NCBI RefSeq assembly: GCF_007997075.1
Contig: NZ_VORS01000010.1
Location: 95,222-159,221, forward strand
From: Polaribacter sp. IC073
Lineage (GTDB): Bacteria; Bacteroidota; Bacteroidia; Flavobacteriales; Flavobacteriaceae
DNA length: 64,000 bases
Direction: 5' to 3'
Under the pieces are notes generated by a model. The model saw nothing but the letters and a program-made list of their open reading frames with translations, did not search any database and was not told the origin of the DNA. The position numbers were made by a program, and so were the translations under genes. Shown piece after piece: positions 59,797-64,000 of the stretch (position 1 is the stretch's first letter; each line of letters begins with the position of its first letter).

Positions 59797-60453
59797 TTAA
59801 AGAGACTTTAATTTATCTCCAAATAATAAAAGCAATATAATAGGAACTGCCAACAGAATAACCATTAGTTTATTGGTTGTAAATAAAGAAGGGTTTAGTA
59901 ATAACGTAATTGCAAAACCACCTATTGCGCCACCTAAATGTGCAGAATGACCAACGTTTCCTACTTGTTTTTTCATTCCGTAGATAGAATATAACAAATA
60001 ACCCACTCCAAAAATGTAACCAGGAATAGGGATTGGAATAAAAAACAAATACAAACTCATGTCTGGGTATAGTAATATAGAAGAATATATAATACCAGAA
60101 ACAGCGCCAGAAGCACCTACAGCACTATAATAAGGTTCGTCTTTATGATATTTAAGAGAGTACAAACTACCGGCTAGTAAACTTAAAAAGTAAATAATTA
60201 AAAAACTAATAGTTCCAGCAAAACCAGTAACAATGCTCCCAAATAAATACAAGGCATACATATTAAGTCCTAAATGCATCCAATCTACATGTAAAAAGCC
60301 AGATGTTAACGCTCTAATTTTTTCACCAGATAAAATTTTACCTACTTGAAATTTATATTTATCTAAAAAAGCATAATCATTAAAACCTTTCATAGAAACC
60401 AAAACATTGGCTATTATAATTAATAATACTGCTCGATCTATATTTTCTATCAT
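59797..60453 (-). CDS. Rhomboid family intramembrane serine protease
   Basis: A 218-residue six-helix rhomboid protease. The catalytic serine is Ser115 in 'AVGASGAVSGI' (GxSG) and the histidine is His172 in 'GHSAHLGGAIGGF'; 'HVDWMHLGLNMYALYLFG' supplies the conserved HxxxN motif of helix 2. All active-site residues are present, so it should cleave membrane proteins within the bilayer; the substrates are unknown. TATGTTTG on the minus strand at 60458-60465 is so close to the ATG that the mRNA could be nearly leaderless. The gap to the radical SAM gene downstream is 148 bases. Confidence 0.92.
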   Translation of the reverse strand: MIENIDRAVLLIIIANVLVSMKGFNDYAFLDKYKFQVGKILSGEKIRALTSGFLHVDWMHLGLNMYALYLFGSIVTGFAGTISFLIIYFLSLLAGSLYSLKYHKDEPYYSAVGASGAVSGIIYSSILLYPDMSLYLFFIPIPIPGYIFGVGYLLYSIYGMKKQVGNVGHSAHLGGAIGGFAITLLLNPSLFTTNKLMVILLAVPIILLLLFGDKLKSL

Positions 60454-60536
60454 AACACAAACATAATGAAAACGGATTACTAATATATCTTTCCTTTTGA
60501 ATTTATATACGATATTTGCAAAACTAAAATTCTATT

Positions 60537-61427
60537 ATGCAATTTATTATTTTTGCGATTACATACCCATTTATCTGGTTGCTATCTAAGCTTCCTATGA
60601 GGATATTATACGTGATATCAGATTTTTTTTACTTTCTAATTTATTACATTATCGGATATCGTAAGCAAGTAGTTCTTGATAATTTAAAACTCGCTTTTCC
60701 AGAAAAACCAGCAGCAGAACTTCTTTCTATTAGAAAAAAATTCTTTAAACATTTAATGGATTTAATGATGGAAAGCGTGAAAGCCTTTTCTATTTCTGAG
60801 AAAGAAATTTTAAAAAGATATACGTATGTAAATCCAGAATTGGTAAATAAGTACACAAAAGAAGGGAAAAGTATTGCTTTAGTTGGCGCACACCAAGCAA
60901 ATTGGGAATGGTCTACAAGTTTGCCTAAGGTTTTAGATATTGCTGTTTATGGTGCTTACACAAAATTGAATAATAAATATTTTGAAAAAGCGATTAGAAA
61001 TTCTAGACAGAAATTTGGTATAGAGGGGTTTAAAACTTCTGAAATGGTACGAGGAATGCAACAACGTTTTTCAGACAAACTGCAAGGTGCCTATGTTTTA
61101 TTAAGTGACCAATCTCCACAAGTTCATAAAACGTACTATTGGCGAGAGTTCTTCAATATTAAAGTACCAGTGCATACGGGCGCAGAAATGTTATCTAAGA
61201 AATTCGATTTAGTTGTGATTAACTACGTAACAAAAAAAATAAAGAGGGGGTATTATAAAACAGAATTTCAATTAATTACTAAAAAACCAAGAGATTTCGA
61301 AAATTACCAAATCACTGACTTGTACACAGCACTAACAGAAAAAAACATTTTAGAACAACCCGAATTTTATTTATGGTCTCACAAAAGATTTAAACACAGA
61401 GACAAAGTACCTACAGCGTTTAAATAA
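60537..61427 (+). CDS. LpxL/HtrB-type lysophospholipid/lipid A acyltransferase
   Basis: A 296-residue membrane-associated acyltransferase of the LpxL/LpxM (HtrB/MsbB) family, which adds a secondary acyl chain to lipid A or a related amphiphile. An N-terminal helix (about 1-20) anchors it; the active-site HxxxxE motif is His119-Glu124 in 'VGAHQANWEWS', followed by 'VYGAYTKLNNKYFE' and 'VLLSDQSPQ'. The C-terminal 'YLWSHKRFKHR' is typical. Its stop abuts the stop of the convergent aminotransferase gene. Confidence 0.92.
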   Translation: MQFIIFAITYPFIWLLSKLPMRILYVISDFFYFLIYYIIGYRKQVVLDNLKLAFPEKPAAELLSIRKKFFKHLMDLMMESVKAFSISEKEILKRYTYVNPELVNKYTKEGKSIALVGAHQANWEWSTSLPKVLDIAVYGAYTKLNNKYFEKAIRNSRQKFGIEGFKTSEMVRGMQQRFSDKLQGAYVLLSDQSPQVHKTYYWREFFNIKVPVHTGAEMLSKKFDLVVINYVTKKIKRGYYKTEFQLITKKPRDFENYQITDLYTALTEKNILEQPEFYLWSHKRFKHRDKVPTAFK

Positions 61428-62894
61428 TTATAAATAGAACCATTCTTTTACCAAATCATGTTCAATTGGTTTAACCGTTTTATGAGCATAATCATTTTTA
61501 ATAGAATTATATTCATAGTCTTTAGACCAACTTTCTATGTTTTTAGACAACTCCTCTAAAGAATTACATACAAATGCTACTTCTTTATTTGTTATTGTTG
61601 GGTGCACAGATAAACGAACCCAACCTGGTTTTTGTGTATTACAACCGTGTAAAATCTCATCTTTAATTCTGTTAGAAGTTTCTTGATCTACATTCAATAA
61701 AAAGTGCCCATAAGTTCCAGCACAAGAACAGCCACCTCTTGTCTGGATTCCGAATCTATCATTCAATAATTTTACAACTAAGTTAAAATGATATTTTTCA
61801 AAATAGAAAGAAAAAATACTCAATCTTTCTTTATGATCTGGTGCTAATATTTTTACGCCGTCTAAGTTTTCTAGCGTTTTAAAAATGATGGTATTAATTT
61901 CATTTTCTCTGCTTTTAATATTTTTAGTCCCCATTTGCTCTTTCAACTGAATCGAAAGTGCAATTCTAATCGTTTGCAGGAAAGGAGGTGTTCCTCCATC
62001 TTCTCTTGTTTCAACATCATCAAAATAATCATGCTGTCCCCAAGGGTTTGTATAACTAACGGTTCCTCCTCCAGGATTATCTGGAATTGTATTTTTATAT
62101 AACTTTTTATTGAAAATCAATACCCCAGAAGTTCCAGGTCCACCTAAAAATTTATGGGGAGAAAAGAAAACGGCATCTAAATATTCATCTTCGTTTTCTG
62201 GATGCATGTCAATGTCTACATAAGGTGCACAACAAGCAAAATCTACAAAGCACAAGCCATCATAACTATGAATTAACTTAGCTACTTTATGGTATTCTGT
62301 TTTTATTCCTGTTACGTTAGAGCAAGAAGTTATTGAAGCAATTTTAATTTTTCTGTTTTCGTGTTTTTTTATAGATTTTTCAAAACTCTCTAAACAAACC
62401 AAACCTTCATCATTACAAGGTACAACTTCTACATCTGCAATAGTCTCTAACCAAGATGTTTGGTTCGAGTGATGTTCCATATGAGAAATAAAAACAATTG
62501 GTCTCATTTCTTCAGGAATATCAGTGTAATTTTTTAAACTTTCTGAAACCTTTAAACCTAAGATTCTCTGAAATTTATTGACAACACCTGTCATGCCAGA
62601 ACCAGAAGTAATTAAAACATCATTATCGTCTGCATTCACATGGCGTTTAATTATTTGTCTAGCTTCATGATATGCCAATGTCATTGCCGCACCAGAAGTA
62701 GATGTTTCTGTATGTGTATTTGCTACAAAAGGGCCAAATTTATGCAACATTTTTTCTTCAATAGGAAGGTATAGTCGTCCACTTGCAGTCCAGTCTGTAT
62801 AAATTAAATCTTGCTGTCCATAAGGAGATTCAAATTTTTGATTGATACCAACAATATTTTTTCTAAACTGATCAAAATACTTTTCTAAACTCAT
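61428..62894 (-). CDS. Class V aminotransferase / cysteine desulfurase-like PLP enzyme
   Basis: A 488-residue fold-type I PLP enzyme. 'TSGSGMTGVVNKFQRIL' is the cofactor phosphate-binding start, 'FVDFACCAPYVDIDMHP' carries the PLP aspartate, and the Schiff-base lysine is in 'FFSPHKFLGGPGTSG'. The C-terminal 'RGGCSCAGTYGHFLLN' supplies a cysteine near where cysteine desulfurases have theirs, but the spacing differs, so desulfurase activity is uncertain. It is the third gene in a glmM-like - barrel - aminotransferase run on the minus strand, 11 bases after the barrel gene. Confidence 0.88.
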   Translation of the reverse strand: MSLEKYFDQFRKNIVGINQKFESPYGQQDLIYTDWTASGRLYLPIEEKMLHKFGPFVANTHTETSTSGAAMTLAYHEARQIIKRHVNADDNDVLITSGSGMTGVVNKFQRILGLKVSESLKNYTDIPEEMRPIVFISHMEHHSNQTSWLETIADVEVVPCNDEGLVCLESFEKSIKKHENRKIKIASITSCSNVTGIKTEYHKVAKLIHSYDGLCFVDFACCAPYVDIDMHPENEDEYLDAVFFSPHKFLGGPGTSGVLIFNKKLYKNTIPDNPGGGTVSYTNPWGQHDYFDDVETREDGGTPPFLQTIRIALSIQLKEQMGTKNIKSRENEINTIIFKTLENLDGVKILAPDHKERLSIFSFYFEKYHFNLVVKLLNDRFGIQTRGGCSCAGTYGHFLLNVDQETSNRIKDEILHGCNTQKPGWVRLSVHPTITNKEVAFVCNSLEELSKNIESWSKDYEYNSIKNDYAHKTVKPIEHDLVKEWFYL

Positions 62895-62905
62895 GTTTAT
62901 TCTAT

Positions 62906-63754
62906 TTAAAAAATTCTAAACTTACCTCCTATTAAAATATTCTTTTGGAAAAAATAAAAACTTTGTGATGCACCATCACTTGGGTTTATTGTAGTTCTAA
63001 CATCTGGCAAATTTATATAACCCAATTTTAAATCTGATTGAATATAGAAGTATTTAAAGAAAGTTACATCGAGGCCAACAACAGCTGAAGCTCCCCAACC
63101 TGCAATATGAAATTCATCGTGTCTTTCTTGATTAAATAATGTTACATCTGTTCTTGGGTACAAAATACCTGCACCAAAACCTTCTGTAAGGTTTATTTGA
63201 AAGTTTTTATGATTTAGACCAATGAAATGGCCTATTTCATCAAACCTTCTAAACTCAACATTTACATAGTTTAAACCATCTGTATGCTCTAGCTGTAAAA
63301 AATCTTTAGACAGAATTTGATCATCATTATTATATACACCATCAAAAGGAGATCCTGAATTAATTTCTCCATCAATTTTTACTGTTTGATCTGCAACCAT
63401 GACATATTTCATGTGATCTACACCAATAGAAATCGTATAGTTTTCTTTTAAAAAATAACCTATTCTATAATTATTTTGAGGAATCGTTATTCTTCCTGGG
63501 TTAAAATAATCGTTAAAACTAAACGGAGTTTGTCTGTCTTTCGCTTTTACATTCTGTAAGGTAAAATCATAGTTATCACCTGTAAAACGAATATCAGAAT
63601 CAGAATAATTAGCTCTATTCCATCCCCAATAGACAAAGAATTTTCCTTTGTTAGTTACTTTTTCTATTATGTCTAAAGTATCTGTATTTTTCTTTTGTGA
63701 AAAAGAACAGATACTCATTAATAAGAACAAACCTATTATTACTTTTTTTTTCAA
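62906..63754 (-). CDS. Outer-membrane beta-barrel-like protein
   Basis: A 282-residue protein with a signal peptide (IIGLFLLMSICSFSQ) followed by 'NKGKFFVYWGWNRANYSDSDIRFTG' and many alternating strands, ending in 'NILIGGKFRIF', a typical C-terminal barrel strand. It resembles an unnamed Bacteroidota family of exported barrels that begin 'KGKFYFYWGWNR'. Function is unknown. The gene starts four bases after the glmM-like stop and is followed 11 bases later by the aminotransferase gene, so all three are likely one operon. Confidence 0.8.
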   Translation of the reverse strand: MKKKVIIGLFLLMSICSFSQKKNTDTLDIIEKVTNKGKFFVYWGWNRANYSDSDIRFTGDNYDFTLQNVKAKDRQTPFSFNDYFNPGRITIPQNNYRIGYFLKENYTISIGVDHMKYVMVADQTVKIDGEINSGSPFDGVYNNDDQILSKDFLQLEHTDGLNYVNVEFRRFDEIGHFIGLNHKNFQINLTEGFGAGILYPRTDVTLFNQERHDEFHIAGWGASAVVGLDVTFFKYFYIQSDLKLGYINLPDVRTTINPSDGASQSFYFFQKNILIGGKFRIF

Positions 63755-63758
63755 AATA

Positions 63759-64000
63759 TTATGCTATTATTTCTTTAATTTCCTTAATAAATCTTACCGC
63801 CAAATTATCTGCTGCTTGTTGTGATTTTGCTTCTGTATAAATTCTAATAATTGGCTCTGTATTCGATTTCCTCAAATGAATCCATTCTTCTGCAAAATCA
63901 ATTTTTACACCGTCAATTGTGTTTACATCTTCATTATTATAGGTAGCTGCCATGGTCTCTAAAATCTTGTCAACATCTATTTCTGGTGTCAACTGAATTT
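63759..64000 (-). CDS. glmM: Phosphoglucosamine mutase-like protein, C-terminal part (runs off the window)
   Basis: The final 80 codons of an alpha-D-phosphohexomutase. The C-terminal phosphate-binding loop is 'LRKSNTEPIIRIYTEA' (SNTEP in place of the commoner SGTEP), the form I associate with Bacteroidota GlmM, and the end 'LAVRFIKEIKEII' is typical. GlmM makes glucosamine 1-phosphate for peptidoglycan and LPS. The 5' part lies beyond the right edge, so a phosphomannomutase cannot be excluded. The frame stays open to the last base. Confidence 0.85.
   Translation of the reverse strand, partial: IQLTPEIDVDKILETMAATYNNEDVNTIDGVKIDFAEEWIHLRKSNTEPIIRIYTEAKSQQAADNLAVRFIKEIKEIIA

Overview
The window comes from a Bacteroidota chromosome, almost certainly a marine member of the Flavobacteriaceae (Polaribacter/Tenacibaculum-like; the genus is inference). 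The DNA is strongly AT-rich. Genes are not preceded by Shine-Dalgarno sequences. Many starts are preceded by the Bacteroidota promoter box TAnnTTTG, sometimes with TTTG or TTG 19-22 bases upstream. Several neighbourhoods are typical flavobacterial housekeeping blocks: cinA-rpmB-rpmG-DUF4295-ftsY, menD-S1 protein-menB, ruvX-def-DUF5606-mazG, and lon.

Layout. 1-9.0 kb: the 5' end of rimO, a lipoprotein amidase, a LysR regulator with a YeiH-type exporter, then ftsY, three small ribosomal-protein-type genes, cinA, a FAH-family hydrolase and purU. 9.2-14.1 kb: menaquinone genes menB and menD, with an S1 RNA-binding protein, a small outer-membrane barrel and an opposite-strand esterase-like protein that lacks its catalytic serine. 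14.1-16.5 kb: repeat-rich intergenic DNA, transaldolase, an SDR and the SRP RNA gene, which sits in the same window as its receptor gene ftsY. 16.5-29.9 kb: envelope and sugar genes (GT2, phosphosugar mutase, MsbA-like exporter, LTA-synthase-like protein, GT11 fucosyltransferase, GT25, KdtX-like GT2, DUF1919), mixed with cca, dapD and ruvX. 30-38.3 kb: def, DUF5606, mazG, a CPA1 antiporter, a lone LicC-like cytidylyltransferase and lon. 38.4-44 kb: a likely amino-sugar or sugar module on the minus strand (PIG-L deacetylase, a 35-residue membrane peptide, Na+/solute symporter, Gfo/Idh oxidoreductase). 44.2-57.6 kb: dnaN, an AcpH-like protein, gamma-glutamyltransferase, a VOC protein, an RluA-type synthase, a duplicated-domain protein, a PerM-like protein, a THUMP-like methyltransferase, fdhD with a YdeP-type molybdoenzyme, and a glycine-rich barrel. 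57.8-64 kb: a small lipoprotein, an unusual membrane-fused radical SAM protein, rhomboid, an LpxL-type acyltransferase, a class V aminotransferase, a barrel protein and the 3' end of a glmM-like gene.

The best candidate for something undescribed is the 455-residue protein at 58281-59648. It has the radical SAM core and TRAM-like tail of an MtaB/MiaB methylthiotransferase. The usual N-terminal domain that binds the second Fe-S cluster is missing and is replaced by four predicted membrane helices. Other points of interest are the 35-codon membrane ORF fitted between the PIG-L gene and the symporter, a 21-bp tandem repeat that lengthens the N-terminus of the S1 protein, families of dispersed intergenic repeats, and three convergent gene pairs whose stop codons abut or overlap in a palindrome. 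I saw no CRISPR array, tRNA, rRNA, insertion sequence or prophage.
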